Source: Malania oleifera (Eukaryota > Streptophyta > Magnoliopsida > Santalales > Ximeniaceae). Taken from it: DNA of 64,000 nt. A program made the translations under genes and the position numbers. The DNA is taken from the NCBI RefSeq assembly GCF_029873635.1, contig NC_080422.1, positions 13,609,936-13,673,935 of the forward strand. The letters are read 5' to 3'. Below, one piece after another: positions 10,390-24,366 of this stretch (the first letter of the stretch is position 1; the number at the start of each line of letters is the position of its first letter). The notes beneath the pieces were generated by a model, which ran no database searches, was not told the origin of the DNA, and saw nothing but the letters and a program-made list of their open reading frames with translations.

Positions 10390-13300
10390 CTACACGTCCT
10401 CAATATCGATATCATCCTCACTTTCTAAAGTGTCTTCCTCTTCACTACAGTACTTAACCCCTGTTTCATCTTCCCCATTAGTTTCCTCATCATCGATGAA
10501 GTGAACATCTATAAAAGGTTCAATTGTAATGTCAGCAGTCTCTACAGCTTCTGCAGTGGCACCAACCCTATGCAATGGTATAAGATCGGGGCCTTCTTCG
10601 ACAACATTGAAAGCAGATTGCAGTGTTGCACTGACAGATGGCTCATCTTCTTGGAATGCAGCCTCACTGGCACTTATCTCCCCATCTGCAACTTCTGTAA
10701 TAGCGTACAAACTTCGGGGAGGAATCTTTTGGGCCACATGCCATTCACCCTTCAATTTTGTGTCTTTAAGGTAAAACACTTGTTCTGCTAGCATTGCTAG
10801 AACAAAAGGGTCATTTTGATACCATGTCTTACTAAAATTGACACTAGTAAAGTAGGCATCCGTGTTAATCCTAGTCTTTTTATTGCTAATGTCCCACCAG
10901 GTACACTTGAACAGGTGGACGAGTCTGTTGGCTCCATAGCTAATCTCTATAATGTCATCCAACACATCAAAGAAGTCAATTTCTTCATCTCCTTCTGTGC
11001 CTAGCACCACAACCCCACAATTTTGGGTTTTTCTACGTAGTTCAAGGGACTTTGTATGAAATTGTAACCCGTTGACAATGCAACCGTTGTAGCGGTTAAC
11101 TCATTGATCGGGGCCACATGCCAACGCGTACAAATCTTTACTTGCTGTTGGTTCCTTATTGTAATACATAACTTTCATCTATTAAATAAATAGGAGTTTA
11201 GAAGAATAAACCGCCAATAGCGAAAACGTACATTACTTCGTACTCAGGCACTATTTGTTACTTACATGACTCTCAAACCAATTGATAAATTTCTTCTTAT
11301 GTCTTTCGTCAACATTCCATTCATTTTGGGCCAGAAGTTTAGCTTTATGTCCGTTATATACAACAGCAGTACATGTTGATGTCAACTAAGTATATAAGTA
11401 TGCATATGTAAATACAATGTAAAGTAAGGAGTTTGGAACCACGTACTCGATATATGGAACAGTTTCATCATAATTTTTGAGGATGTAAAAATGAGCCTTT
11501 TGTAGGCGTCCATATTAATGAAATTGTAAACTCGTGCATCAAAAGGCCAAACATTTTCTCAAAATATAGAGCTCCTTGGTTCTTTATCTTCAACATTAAT
11601 AGCATAAACGTCTGCATTTCGCTCCTCATGAGTGAACCTTGTATCAATATCATGTAGATACATTAAGAAAATGCAAGACATTCACTGTCAATGTATGCCT
11701 CAATGATTGAACCTTCTGGTTGTGCCTTATTACGCACATACCCCTTCAAAGTGGACAAGAACCTGTGCATTTTACATAGCATTAAAGACTTGTAGACACA
11801 AAAAAGAAAGAAAAAAAAAATAAGGAAATCACATGACCATTATACAAGGACTTTATAATTTACCTCTCAACAAGATACATCCAACGATATTGAACCGGTC
11901 CTCCAATTATAGCCTCCCTTGGTAAATAGACGGCTAGGTGGACCATTACATTGAAGAATGCTAGGAAAAATATTTTCTCCAGCTTGCATAGTATGATCAC
12001 GATGCATCCTTTAACCATTCAAGTACGTTTATGCTCAATTTTTTGGAGCACAATTGTCAAAAAAAGATCCCCAGCCCAATCAGCACCGAACAAACATCTT
12101 CAGTCAAGGTCCACGAAGGAAAATGGGTAGAACCCATTGTAGAAGGACATGACAGTCGTGAATTTTCATTCCTAACATCTTCCCTTCCTTCGTGTTTATG
12201 CATCAAGCTATGTTCAATGCATATCCATCAGGGAAATTCACTGATTTCAACCATTCGAAGAATTTATTCTTCTCATCCTTCAAAAATGTGTAACAAGATG
12301 ATGGCATGAGAATTTTGTCCCCATCACGAAAAAAGTGTAACTCAGGTCATATTCCCATATCTTCCATATCCTAACGAGCATTTTCGGTGTCCTTTGTCTT
12401 CCCATGTATATCCAGCAATGTACCAATGACATTCTCACAAATGTTCTTTTCAATGTACATGACATCCAAGTTGTGGTGTAATGGAAGATCTTTCCAGTAT
12501 GGCAACTTGAAGAAGATGCTTCTCTTTGTCCAATTCAACTCCAACTTAGTGCGTTTTCTTTTTCTACTGGTAGGTGGTTTCCAAAATTTCACATCTCCGT
12601 TCAACTTGACTTGGTTTAATATCTCTTCCCCACTTAGTCGCTTTGGCTGCAACCTTCGTTCAGGTTTTCAATTAAAGCTTCTGACGCCACGAGTCCTACA
12701 AGGATGTCCAGTTCGTAGAAAACGATGATGACACATAAAGCATAACTTGCAGCCATGCTTCAAGGGTAAGGACCCAGCATCCTTATTACATACTAGGCAT
12801 GCTAATTAACCTTTTGTGCTCCAACCTGACAGGTTGCCGTAAGCAGGGAAATCATTAATTGTCCACAACACTGCAATATACATCCAAAATGTTGTCCTGA
12901 TTTCCACATCGAATGTCTCCACTCCTTTTTCACATAGTTCTTTCAACTTATCAATTAACAGATGCAGGTAAACATCAATATCATTACCAGGTGCCCTCGA
13001 TCTGGGAATGAGCAGACATATATAAATGAAAGGTTCTTTCATACATCGCCATGGTGGCATATTGTATGGCATCATCATAACTGGCCACATGCTATACGGG
13101 TTGTTTATGTTAACGACAGGATTAAACCCATCTGAAGCAAGGCCAAGTCTAATGTTGTGAGGATCACTAGAAAACCAGGGATGCATTTTATCAAAATCGG
13201 CCCAAGTTTCGGAGTCCGCTGGATGGCTAAGGGTGTTTCCATCTTGAAGATATTTCTCTTGATGCCATCTCATATCTGTTGCAGTTTTTTGCACATATAC

Positions 13301-14153
13301 AATCGTTGCAGTCGCGGGATTAATGGACAATATCGCAAAACATTTTTGGGGATCTTTTTACCCTTCTTCTGATTAGTTGTATACCTCAGTTCACCACATT
13401 CTGGGCACTTGTTCACATTCTCATGTTCACCATAAAAGAGTGCACAATCCTACCAACACGCATGTATTAAAGTGTAACCATGACCCAATTCATGCATGTA
13501 TGTCTTTGCCTCATAAAAAAACTTCGGAAGTGTTTCACCATCAGGTAGTGCCACCTTAATGAGACTTAAATACATGTTGAATGCGCTCTAAGATAACCCA
13601 TGCATTGTCCTTGCATGAAGCAACTTTATCAGAAACTCTAATTTTGAGAACCTTTTACAGTTTGGATATAGGGGTCCCGTGCATCCCTCATGAGATTAGC
13701 AAATGATTTACCAAGTCGATTCAACGTACTAGGATCACAAGTTACGGGACCTGCTGAAGTAGATTCATCACCAGTATGCGACACACCGACATCACTCGTG
13801 TCCACTGCAATCCCCCTTTGGAAGTCACCTAACATTTCAATTACCCCTTCCGAACATGTATCACCACCTACTATATTTGTCTCCTCATCTTCATCATTAT
13901 CATCATTGCTTTGAACTGGGTAATCTTCACTGTGGAGCACCCATGTTATGTACCTTTTCTCTATTCCAAAATCTAATAAATGTGAATGGACCAAATCAAT
14001 GTGTTTGAATGTTATGTTTTAACATTTCTTGCAAGGACACCTTATTCTACTAGCTTTGTCTACACAAAGACACGTGAACTCTATGAAATCATGTACCCCT
14101 TTCACGTATTCTAGAAAAAACCTACCCCGAGCATTCATCCAACTCTTATCCAT
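10390..14153 (-). pseudogene. CACTA transposase TNP2 pseudogene (En/Spm family)
   Basis: Family order is preserved on the minus strand. An ATG at 14153 opens the transposase-associated domain (MDKSWMNARGRFFLEYVKGV, later CLC and CPCKKC cysteines). Next come a linker (13994-13638), the Transposase_21/TNP2 core in two pieces (13330-12806, with KMHPWFSSDPHNIRLGLASD and PVVNINNPYSMWPV; 12652-12371, with WKDLPLHHNLDVMYIEKN), and a DUF4216 domain (11010-10390, with VHLFKCTWWDI). TNP2 catalyses cut-and-paste transposition. It is dead: a TAA at 14019-14021 follows CPCKKC, and many stops and shifts separate the pieces. Borders are only approximate because no CACTA terminus was found next to it. Confidence 0.75.
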
Positions 14154-15308
14154 GTTCATTAATTACCCTATAACATGTTCAAGTAAATGGTGTTCATTAC
14201 ATTCTCATAATGTTTATAACACATGCATCGTGAATCCTATAATCAACCATCATACTCTAAATGGTACGGATCCTATCCCATTCAGGAATGTTGCATTTAC
14301 ATTGTGATTAATCGCTCAAATTCCTTCGTCGTAGTCATTATACATTTTGGCAGCATCTTCCTAGGGCTCTCCAAGTACACGAGATGGGCAAAGTAAACAT
14401 GTTTCTAGTTTTTCAGAACTAACAAATTGTCACGACACCCCATTATGCACCTATAGAACACAAGTAGAGACGCGCTCGAAATATATAATGACAATTGACA
14501 AAGCGTGAACGATGGCAACAATGTAAATACAACATCCTGAATTGTCCACATTGGACAATCCAAGAATGGTTGAAATACAAACATTACTAATCGTAAGTGA
14601 AACATATAATTAACATGTTCAGGTGATTATTAGTCAACATATGAATTATAACAATTGATTTGTTTCACATGTATGATTAGGTATGAATGTATAGTAACCA
14701 TTGTATAGTAACCATTTTTAGATGGGTTTAAGCTTCAATGAATACATGAAATGGCAGTAATAAATTTGGCATTTTACATCATATGGCATTTAGTTCTTGA
14801 CCTTTCACTGTACACTTAAGATTATTGTTCTTAGCCAAGTGTTTTAGATTTTCAATTATAAGCCTAATATCACCTCTTTTATTACGAATTTCAACACGTG
14901 AGAGGCATGAATTAGAATGACTTTAACTTTTAACAGATCATGCATACATTTCTTTGTACATAGTTTTATTATGGAAAAACTTTAACGAAATTTTAGAAAC
15001 ATGCCATCTGTAAATTGGACATTTCCCAAAAAATTCCTGCACTAAAACTTGATAAATTCAAGCAAACAAATCACAATAATATGCACCATGCAAATACCAG
15101 TGAGTTTGAGCATGCGAGAACCTAAATCCACTATTAGCATGCAATTCACAATGTATTGCATCAGCCATGCAGTTAGCGTTCAACACAAGCATGTATTTCA
15201 GTAGTTCATTTTACAATTTATATCACATAATACCATCCATCAAGACAAGATTTCCAACATTTCAGTAGTCATTTTAATTAATTTTTTATAACTACTTAAT
15301 TTCGATTG
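14154..15308. other. AT-rich intergenic sequence
   Basis: No supportable gene or repeat. It ends at the GATTG target duplication (15304-15308) of the solo LTR. Confidence 0.5.
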
Positions 15309-16768
15309 TGTTGAATCAAGTGTAATCCCAAGAGGGGGGGTGAATTGGGTATTTAAAAAATTCTTTGACACTTATTTATCACTTAAACCATTCTTATATA
15401 TTTACCAATGAATTATTGTTACTCAATTATTTATGTGTAAATCTATCCAACCTATACATGCAATATACACAATTTAAATGCAATTTTTAAAATAAAGAGT
15501 AAAGAGAAGAGAGAAGACAAACACGATTTTTACGAGGTTCAGCCGACTTGGCATACGTCCTCGCCTTGAACAACCACTCAAGGATTTCACTAAATCCCTA
15601 CTCCTTAAATTGGGATGGAGGTTCCCTTACAATCCGCTGCTTACAAGAGGCACAACTCCCTCCTACTCCGCTGCTTACAAAAGATACAGTTCTCTCCTCA
15701 CACACCGGTTCACACACTGAACCGTGTATACAATAGAATCTGAAAAATAACACTCAAAAATGCTTCTAACAAAACCGTGTGAGTACAAATCAAATTCCTA
15801 ACACATTAACATATGATTAAACTTGAAGCTCATGAATGTATGAAAACGATACAATCGTTTTATGTATGATATGCTTCAACACACAAACCCTCTTTAATCA
15901 AAACTCCCACGTAATGATATATTTAAAATGCTTTGGAGTATACTAGGGTTCTAGTTCACTTTGTAAAGATGCACACATATATCTAATGTGAACTTGATAA
16001 AAGCCTTATCTTGAATATTTTATCAATCTATATCAAAAAGCTTTCTATCAAATATTTAATCATAACTCGATCTTTGTAATATGTAAATGAATATGATATG
16101 TAATTCAAAGAACAAAATCCTAAGTATAAGATTTTCCGAACAAGATATCCCTTAATAAAATATATATTTTAGAATACCAAGGATATATTCTCAAGTGTTT
16201 TAATATGTATAAAATATGAATCCTATAACTGAATGCACACTTGAATCAAACCATTAAATCAATAACACAACCTTAATCAAGTAACTATCTTGTTTAAAAT
16301 AAATATGTATATGTATAAGCAATTTCAAGATCAACCTTTTAATAACTAATCAAAAATAGATTTTTCAAAAATATGCTCTATGAAAACTATATATATACTC
16401 TTGAATCAAAAACAATCAATTAATAGCTAAATAACTTTCTCAAGTAATGATCTTTTCAAAAACAATTTTTTTATATGTATGAACACACACAAGATCAAAC
16501 TTTTCTAAAGATAATCAAGAATAAGTAATGAGATGAGAAGTTCTAGGATAATAACTTGAATGATCAAACCTCAATACTAGAATGAGAATTCAAATGAGTA
16601 AATAAGTTCCCTTTGAGATTATGAGTTAATTTGCCCAAGCTTGATGGTTAGAGATTGAAGTGCAGGCAATCGTATAGCAGTAGGAGCAAATTTTCTATAT
16701 TCTTTCAACAAGATGTGTTCTTCTTTTTCTTGAGTGTCTTTGCTTCGTTCTAGGGATTAGATATTCAG

Positions 16769-16776
16769 TATATATA
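16769..16776 (-). promoter_or_regulatory. TATA box of the solo Copia LTR
   Basis: TATATATA on the minus strand, downstream (in element sense) of the palindrome array. It occupies the place of the TATATATAT box of the related LTRs at 33499, 40675 and 47857. Confidence 0.5.
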
Positions 16777-16871
16777 GTGTTTTACCCTTAGGATTAATCT
16801 CATATGTTGGATCATAGAAATGGGTCGCGAGTTCGTTTAATAAAAATCACAATTTTAAGTTTCTCACAAGT

Positions 16872-17130
16872 TCAGGCGCCTGAGGGTGAACGCCCAAGTG
16901 ACTGAAGTTCCTTAACCCTTTGAAAATTTAACTTAGGATGTAGGGTCAAGCTCCTAAGGATAGGGTCAGGCTCCTGAAGTGGTTCAGGTGCCTGAGGTTC
17001 CAGGGTCAGGCGACTGAGGTGCCTCGGCTAACTTGCTATGCTTTCCCATTAATTCTTCAGGCTACCGAACTTAATCTTCAGGCTCCTGAAGAAATTCAGG
17101 CTACTGAGGGTGAGTTCAAGCTACTGAAGT
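16872..17130 (-). promoter_or_regulatory. U3 palindrome array, TCAGGCGCCTGA type
   Basis: One perfect 12-bp palindrome TCAGGCGCCTGA (16872-16883) and about nine close variants such as TCAGGCTCCTGA and TCAGGTGCCTGA begin at 16872, 16894, 16946, 16966, 16984, 17006, 17057, 17078, 17096 and 17116. Spacings are 22, 52, 20, 18, 22, 51, 21, 18 and 20 bp. In element orientation the array lies about 95-360 bp upstream of the TATA box, in the U3 promoter. Confidence 0.7.
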
Positions 17131-17576
17131 CCCATTTTTCTCAATTTTCCTTTTCTAATTTAAAATTCTTCTTTGCTTTTTTCTTGGGTCTTTTATAAAA
17201 CATATTTTTCATGATTTTAAAAGTATTTTTAAGTCCATGAAAGTACCATAATGATGTACATGAAATGCATGAATCCTAAAATCATTCTAAGTTACGTTGA
17301 GCCTCAAATTAAATCATATGAAAATGTAAGTACATAAGTTCTAAATACCCATTCCCAAGATATTCTTGAACTTTGCTATTTGCATCTTGATTTTCGTACT
17401 CTTTGAGTTCCATGGATCTTACCAAGATGTGTCAGCTTTACTTTATGGCTTCCATGACTCGTTATCTTTCCGTGCATGCTTAGTATGGTTCCTGTTCATA
17501 AACTCAATGCACAGATCAAATACCAAAGGATTTTTCATTATCAAAAACGGATTGGACTAATAGAGTCAATAGATTG

Positions 17577-18343
17577 GAATAAAAATTAAATATGTCACTA
17601 AAACACTGATAGCGGAGGAGGACGTACACCTAAATCTCCGGGCCAAAAAGACCCGCATTATCCCATTCCAAAATGGATTGTCCATGGATTTCCCAATATC
17701 ACACAAAAGCCCAAGATACTCCTTGAGGATATCAAGAGTCTGCCCTTGAGCACTCCTTAGGGTTTACTCACTTAGTACCCATTTGGATACTGAAGGAGGT
17801 AGGACGCCCACCTTGTGTACCTCCAAGAGATGTTTTTTGAAATATTCTCGGTCACATGAATAACCATAAGGATTCAATAATCATATATCTTAAATTCTAG
17901 AACACCATAATAAAACAATTCAAATCAACCATAACGTCATAGAAATATAATCAAATCATCCCCATGACAACCGTAAAGTAGCATCTAGGTTAATGTATCA
18001 TACCTCTTAGTTTATAATCACATGCCAAAATCATGTGTTAAGATCACAAGAACTTTATGACCTTAACACTAACCATATCCAATGAAGTTGATTTTTCAGA
18101 TATTGAAAACCCCCTTTTTCTATGACAGGGTGGCAGAGTGGAAAAAGGAAATTTCAACGTGAGTTTGCGTACGAACTGATTTGATTCCAGTTCCCCATGG
18201 ATATTTCTTGAAAAATGTACTACTATTAATGGTTTGTTTGGTAATGAAGATTGGAAATGAAATGGAATGAAATAAAAAAATTTAGTTTTTATATCAAAAT
18301 AAAATAAAATGAATAACAATAAAAGGTTTAGGCACGATTAAAT
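17577..18343. other. Unassigned spacer between two retroelement insertions
   Basis: No gene or repeat identified. Bounded by the GATTG duplication of the solo LTR and the TAAAT duplication (18339-18343) of the Gypsy element. Confidence 0.5.
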
Positions 18344-19718
18344 TGTCATGCCCCGAACCTAAAAATGGGACCCAGGGGTGAATAAATAATCTGACCTGTC
18401 CCTGTATCATACAAATCATCAATGACACACTACAATTAATGAGGGTCCGACCTCGTGGGGTTCTTGTACACCCTATACATAATCATATACATCACAGATA
18501 CACAATAGAAAAGTTCTTTCTATACATAATCAGTACCATACCAGAGTATATACCAAAAAGGAATTCCAAGTCCCATAATACAAAACAAAAACCAGGGTGC
18601 CAACCATACCCCAAAAAGGAAACCCGATAAGATCCTAGTACTTACCCAAGCACTTCTCGCAATACACCAACCACTACGCTCCCAATACTATGACGCTAGT
18701 TCCAGTTACTCGAAGGACCTGAAAAATATGTACGTACAGCAGGGGTGAGACACCTCTCAATAAGGCAGATACAAGTTATATCGGTGTGTGGCATTTGAGT
18801 GTTATCATGACACAAAACATACACAGTTAAATGCAATTCCAGTATTTTCACAAAAATAGTTCCAGTACAGTACATACATGCACACACACATGATCAAGCA
18901 ACCCGGTGTCGTCACACCCTTCAAGCCGAAGCTGGCCCGCATTACATGACGTCCCCGGCACATGGCGTAGTCCCAAACTCCCACGGAATCATACCGGTTC
19001 AACTAGTGGATCCACACCCTTCGGTGATCAGCGATATTTCATGCCCTCAGATATAGAACCGGACACTCTTTCAATATTGGAATAATTCGGAACCCAGTTC
19101 CTATTGCATTTCATCAAAATACAACCATGCACGCTCATATAATCAAACAAACCACGCCCATTTGGTAATCTAAAATCATGATTTTCCAAACATATAAAGT
19201 TTAAACAATTCAAGGCACGACCATCCCTATAACATAATATATATCACAATATATTTACGGTTTTCCAACAAAACTAGGGATGTAGCCCATCACCCACTTT
19301 TTCCCAAAACTGTTACATGAAAAACCCATAATTTTACCCATTGGATTTCCCCAAATGAGTAACCAAAATATACATAGGACCATGAATGACAGTTCTACTG
19401 AGTCCGATTTCGAAAATAACCGACATAAACAAAATCTCCTTACCTTTCCCCAAATGGCCAATCTCGAACTCTACGGCCCCTAACCAGCGAACCAAGTTCC
19501 CAAAACCTATAAACCACAGTACAGAAGATACTCACAATCCTATTCCCTACATAACTATCTTATCAGAATTGAAAACCAAGCCTTACCTCAATTTTAAGTC
19601 GAAACCCAAAAATGCTTGAAACGAAGATCCGATCCGTAAAACTTGTATAGAATCCTTCCTTGATCCTCATGGTAAAGTCGGATCGACGATTCCCGCAATG
19701 TAGGTTGAAGAAATCTAT

Positions 19719-19775
<57 letters not shown>

Positions 19776-20127
19776 TTCGAGTTTCTAGAGAGATAGAGAG
19801 AGAATTTTAGATTACTTAGCTTGGAAGAAAAGGAAATGGATATTTATAGCCCTTTGACTTGGCCCCCCTCGTCGATGAGATGGCATCTTCATCGACGAGA
19901 CATTGAAGATAATTTGTTGACAAGATGGCAGCCTCATCGATGAGCCTGAGCTTTCCGATTTCCTGAAACCTCTCGTCTTCTCCTCATCGACTAGCCTCTG
20001 CATTTTATCGCCGAGTAACAGAAGGCCTTCGTCGACGAACTCTAGGTTCGTCGATGAAGCTTGCTTAATTACCATATTACCCTTCTTTTCATTCATTATT
20101 CCATATATCACGTTTCGGGTTCTTACA
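18344..20127 (-). repeat. 3' LTR of the Gypsy element
   Basis: 1784 bp. Contains a GA microsatellite (about 19719-19770), the TATA box TATAAATA (minus, about 19842-19849), and a full array of TCRTCGAYGA palindromes upstream of it. About 180 bp longer than its partner, mostly because the partner lost palindromes and has other indels. Confidence 0.9.
19869..20057 (-). promoter_or_regulatory. U3 palindrome array, TCGTCGACGA type
   Basis: Eight sites of a 10-bp palindrome, consensus TCRTCGAYGA with perfect TCGTCGACGA at 20029, start at 19869, 19889, 19914, 19934, 19984, 20005, 20029 and 20048. Spacings are 20, 25, 20, 50, 21, 24 and 19 bp. In element sense the array ends about 20 bp upstream of TATAAATA. 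Variants differ mostly by C-to-T or G-to-A changes. Confidence 0.7.
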
Positions 20128-20142
20128 ACCTCCCCTTCTTAC
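20128..20142 (-). other. Polypurine tract of the Gypsy element
   Basis: In element sense GTAAGAAGGGGAGGT directly abuts the TGTAAGAACCC start of the 3' LTR, the position of the plus-strand DNA primer. Confidence 0.75.
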
Positions 20143-20411
20143 AAAAATTTTGTCCTCGAAATTTGCAATCTCTCATTCATGAACTCATTTATACAACCCA
20201 ACACACACTCGACTCTAGAAAGAAAATCAGCAACTACTATAATGCAATCGCATCACAACATATACATACCCTCACTTATGGCGGAGGATTACCAGGGTTA
20301 CATACATGAATCGTCTCAGGAGTTCATACACACACACACACACACTCTCTAAGACTAACCACCTATTTCAATACAAAGTAGGGTATTGTACATATACTTA
20401 GAACAATTATG

Positions 20412-23400
20412 GATACTTCTGGCATATTTTTGCTTTCAATTCCCAAGAAGCTTCCTCAACCTCATGATTTCACCACAATACCTTCACCAATGGTATTTCC
20501 TTGGTACATAACTTCTGAACTTTACAGTCCAGAATTTGAATAGGTACCACCTCGTATGCTAAAGTATCCCCAATCTCTAAGTCCTCATAACAAACAATAT
20601 GCGATCGATCCAATACGTACGTCCTCAACATATATAAGTGAAACACATTGTGGATCCTCGAGAGTGCTGGGGGGTAGTGCAATCATGTATTCTACCGGAC
20701 CCACCCATTCAAGAACTTCAAATGGTCTGATATACCTCGGGCTCAGCTTGCCCTTCTTCCCAAATCTCATCACCCCTTTCATCAAAGCGATCCTTAGAAA
20801 TACCTTACCCCCCACTTCAAATTCTAACTCACGGTGGAGGACATCCGCGTAACTCTTCTGCCAACTTTGAACTGATTTAATCCTATCCCAAATCAAACCC
20901 ACCTTCTCAGATGCCTGCTGCATGAGTTCAAATCCTAACACCTGACGTTCTCCAACCTCATCCCAATACAAAGGAGATCGACACCTTCCATCATACAGAG
21001 CCTCAAACGGTGCCATCCCGATACTTGCATGGAAGCTATTGTTATAGGCGAACTCTACCAGTGGCATAAACCGTATCCAGCTACCACCAAAGTCTAACAC
21101 ACAAGCCTGTAACATATCTTTCAAGATCTGTATTATCCTCTCCGACTGTCCATCAGTTTGGGGGCAGAACGTTGTACTAAAAGTAAGCTTTGTCCCCAGT
21201 GCTTCCTGCAAGCTCGTCCATAATCGAGAAGTAAACCTCGAGTCTCGATCTGACACAATGGACATTGATACCCCGTGCATCCTAACAATCTCATGTATGT
21301 ACATGTCTGCTAGCCTACTCAAAGGGTAGCTAACCTTCATCGATAAGAAGTGAGCATATTTTGTCAACTTGTCCATGATCACCCAGATAGCATTCTGCCC
21401 GTAAGTGCTAGCAACAATCCGGTCACAAAATCCATGAAAATATGCTCCTATTTCCATTCCGAAATAGCTAAGGGTTGTAACGGCCCTACTGGCCTCTGAT
21501 GTTTAGCTTTTACCTGCTGACACATCAGACACTGCTTCACGAACTGAGAAATCTGCCTTTTCATACCACTCCACTTGAAGGTCTCGCATAGATCCCAATA
21601 CATCTTTGTACTACCCTGATGTACCATATACAAAGAATGATGCGCTTCCTCCAAAATCGTCCTTCTGATTCCGTCGTCGTTTGGAACACATAACCTAGTC
21701 CCAAACCCCAATACACGTCCCTCAGAGATGTTAAATTCCGCAGCCAACCCCTGCTACATTTTCTCCACAATCTCAGCTAACTCTGCATCATTAGCTTGCG
21801 CAGCTTTAATACGCTCAAACAAGGTCGGCTAGACCACCAAGCTAGCAATAAAGGCCTAATGATCACCAAAAACCAACTCTATACCCAAGCTTTCCAGATC
21901 CCTTCTAATGTGATCCTGAGCTACAACTGCAGATACTGTAGCATGTTCCGACTTCCGACTCAATGCATCGGCTACCACATTAGCTTTCCCTGGGTGATAA
22001 CTGATGATGCAATCGTAGTCCTTAATCAACTCAAGTTACCGTCTCTGTCTCATGTTCAACTCCTTTTGCGTGAAAAAGTACCTGATGCTTTTGTGATCAG
22101 TGAAAATCTTGCATTGCACACCATACAAATAGTGTCACTAGATCATCAATGCATATACTACGGCAGCCAATTCCAGATCATGCGTGAGGTAATTCTTCTT
22201 ATATTCCTTCAGTTGCCAAGAAGCATATGTTATTACCTTACCTTACTGCATAAGCACACATCCCAGACCCTTCAGAGATGCGTCACTATAAATCACAAAA
22301 TTGCCATCCCCAGAAGGAATGGTCAAAACCAGAGCAGTAACCAGCCGGTGCTTCAACTCTTGAAAGCACTGCTCGCAATCACTGGTAAACTCAAACTTCA
22401 CGCCCTTCTTGGTCAATCGAGTCAAATGCCCAAACAACTTAGAAAACCCTTCCACAAACCAAGGATAATAACCCGCCAATCCTAAAAAACTTTGAACCTC
22501 CTGAACATTCTTCGGCCTCACCCAGTCAACCACAACTTCAATTTTGCTAGGATCAACTGAGATATTGTCCCTAGACACCACATGGCCTAAGAATGCAATC
22601 TGATTCAACTAGAATTCACACCTCTTCAGTTTAGCATATAACTTTTTCTCCTGCAGAATCTGTAGCACTAACCTCAGATGGTTTTCATGCTTTTCCAAAC
22701 TCCTCGAGTATACCAGAATATCATCGATAAACACCACTACAAATTGGTCTAGGTACTCATGGAAAACTCCATTCATAAGATCCATGAACACTGTTGGATC
22801 ATTCGTCAACCCAAAAGGAATGACTAAGAACTCATAATGGCTATATCTGCTTCGGAAAGCAATCTTCGCCACATCCTTAAATCTAACCCTCACCCAATGA
22901 TACCCTGACCGTAGGTCAATCTTCGAAAAGACCTGTGTCCCATGTAGCTAGTTAAAGAGATCATCAGTACGAGGCAACGGGTAACAATTGTTCACAGTCA
23001 CCTTATTGATCTCTCGGTAATCAATGCACATATGCATCGACCCATCCTTCTTCTTCACAAACAAAACTGGAACTCCCCAGGGCGAAACACTAGGTCGAAT
23101 GAAACCCCTATCCAGTAATTCCTGCAACTGCTCCTTCAACTCCTGAAGTTCTGTTGGAGCCATCTGGTATAGAGCTTTAGAGATCGGTGTCTTGCCAGGC
23201 AGCAACTCTATTGCGAACTCCAACTCACGATCCAGAGGTAAATCGGGTAAATCTTTTAGAAACACATCTGGGAATTTGCCGACTACCCGAATATCCTCAA
23301 GCCTCAACTCATCTCGCGATAGTTCCCTCATGCAAGCCAAGTACCCCTGACATCCGTCAAAGAGTAACCTCCTCGCTTGTAGTGCCGATAGAACCTGTGG

Positions 23401-23784
23401 CGTCAAACGCAGACACGATCCCAAAAATTCATACTCCTGCTCCCCAGGAGGTCTGAACACCACCACCTTCCTACGAAAATCAATCATGGCATAACTAGAG
23501 AATAACCAATCCATCCCCAATATGATATCGAATCCTGACGTATCGTATACCATAAGATTCACCGGTAGCAACTTCCCTTGAATTACCACTGGGCAGTCTT
23601 CTAACATCCTCCTACAAAATGATACACTACCAAATGGTGTAGCTATAGACAATACTCCATCCATAACTTGGGTCTCCACCCCACAGAGTTTCATAAAATT
23701 AACAGATATAAAGGATTGGGTAGCACACGAATCAAATAAAACCACAGCTCTATTTAAAAGCAATATCATAGTACCTGTCATCAC
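20412..23784 (-). pseudogene. Gypsy pol pseudogene: protease, RT, RNase H, integrase
   Basis: Reading down the minus strand: a protease with [12 protein letters not shown] (the usual DSG active site reads DSC); reverse transcriptase with [28 protein letters not shown] and the catalytic FIDDILVYS; RNase H with FVIYSDASLKGLGCVLMQ; and integrase with an HHCC zinc module (HQGSTKMYW, KQCLMCQQ) and a DDE core (VIMDKLTK, IVSDRDSRF, TDGQSERIIQ). The C-terminal NHEVEEASWE block lies near 20440. Damage includes in-frame TAG codons near 22607 and 22948, a frameshift near 20600-20680 and a TGA near 20470. PR-RT-RH-INT order identifies Ty3/Gypsy. Confidence 0.88.
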
Positions 23785-24366
23785 ATTCCCCGCATGCTAA
23801 GCATCCGCTGGAGTAAGCGAGTACACCCTTACTGGAGCTGTGTTCGCCTGATGAGTCCCACGGGATACCTGATTACTTCCCCAATTCTAACTCGAAGAAG
23901 GCGTACCCCTCTTTAGTGCGTGACAATCCCGTGCCATGTGACCTGACTGGCCACAGTTGTAGTAGTTACCCACAAACGTTTGGCATTCACCACTATGCCA
24001 TCTATGGCACCTAATACAACGATCACCCGACTAGCTCATCTAAGAACCTTGATGGTCGGTATTCTGGTGGTAACCTGAGCCCCTGTTCCTCTTCTTCCAT
24101 GATCCCTTGCGAGATCCAGACTGAGAACCGAAAGGTACTGGCCTCTTCTTCAACTCCCGATCCACCTCATCCTCTCGGATGCCGGTTTCGATCACCGTGG
24201 CCTTATCTACTAAGACCAAAAACACACGGATCTGAAGCATCCCTACTAATCTGCGAATGCCCTCTATCAGGCCCTTCTCGAACCTCTGAGTCTTCTCGTA
24301 CTCATTCAGGATTAAGCACGACACAAAACGAGATAACTCTATAGACCGAGTCGCATACCCCTACAC

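Larger units (their letters stand above)
15309..17571 (-). mobile_element. Solo LTR, Copia (SIRE/Maximus-like)
   Basis: The plus-strand left border is TGTTGAATC and the right border is GTCAATA, so the terminal TG of the element-sense strand has mutated to TA. Both flanks carry a perfect 5-bp target duplication GATTG (15304-15308 and 17572-17576), which fixes the borders. Length (2263 bp) matches the 2266-bp LTR of the array at 32545. The minus-strand start resembles that LTR's start (TTATTAGTC, then a run resembling GGTTTTGATTATGACAAAT), and its end shares the CCCCCCTCTTGGGA block. It is therefore a relative of that family. It has TATATATA (minus) at 16769-16776 and a palindrome array upstream of it. 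Confidence 0.85.

Noticed and set aside
21796-22485. 229-codon plus-strand frame
   Set aside because: Antisense shadow of the Gypsy RNase H/RT region, which has clear conserved motifs on the minus strand.
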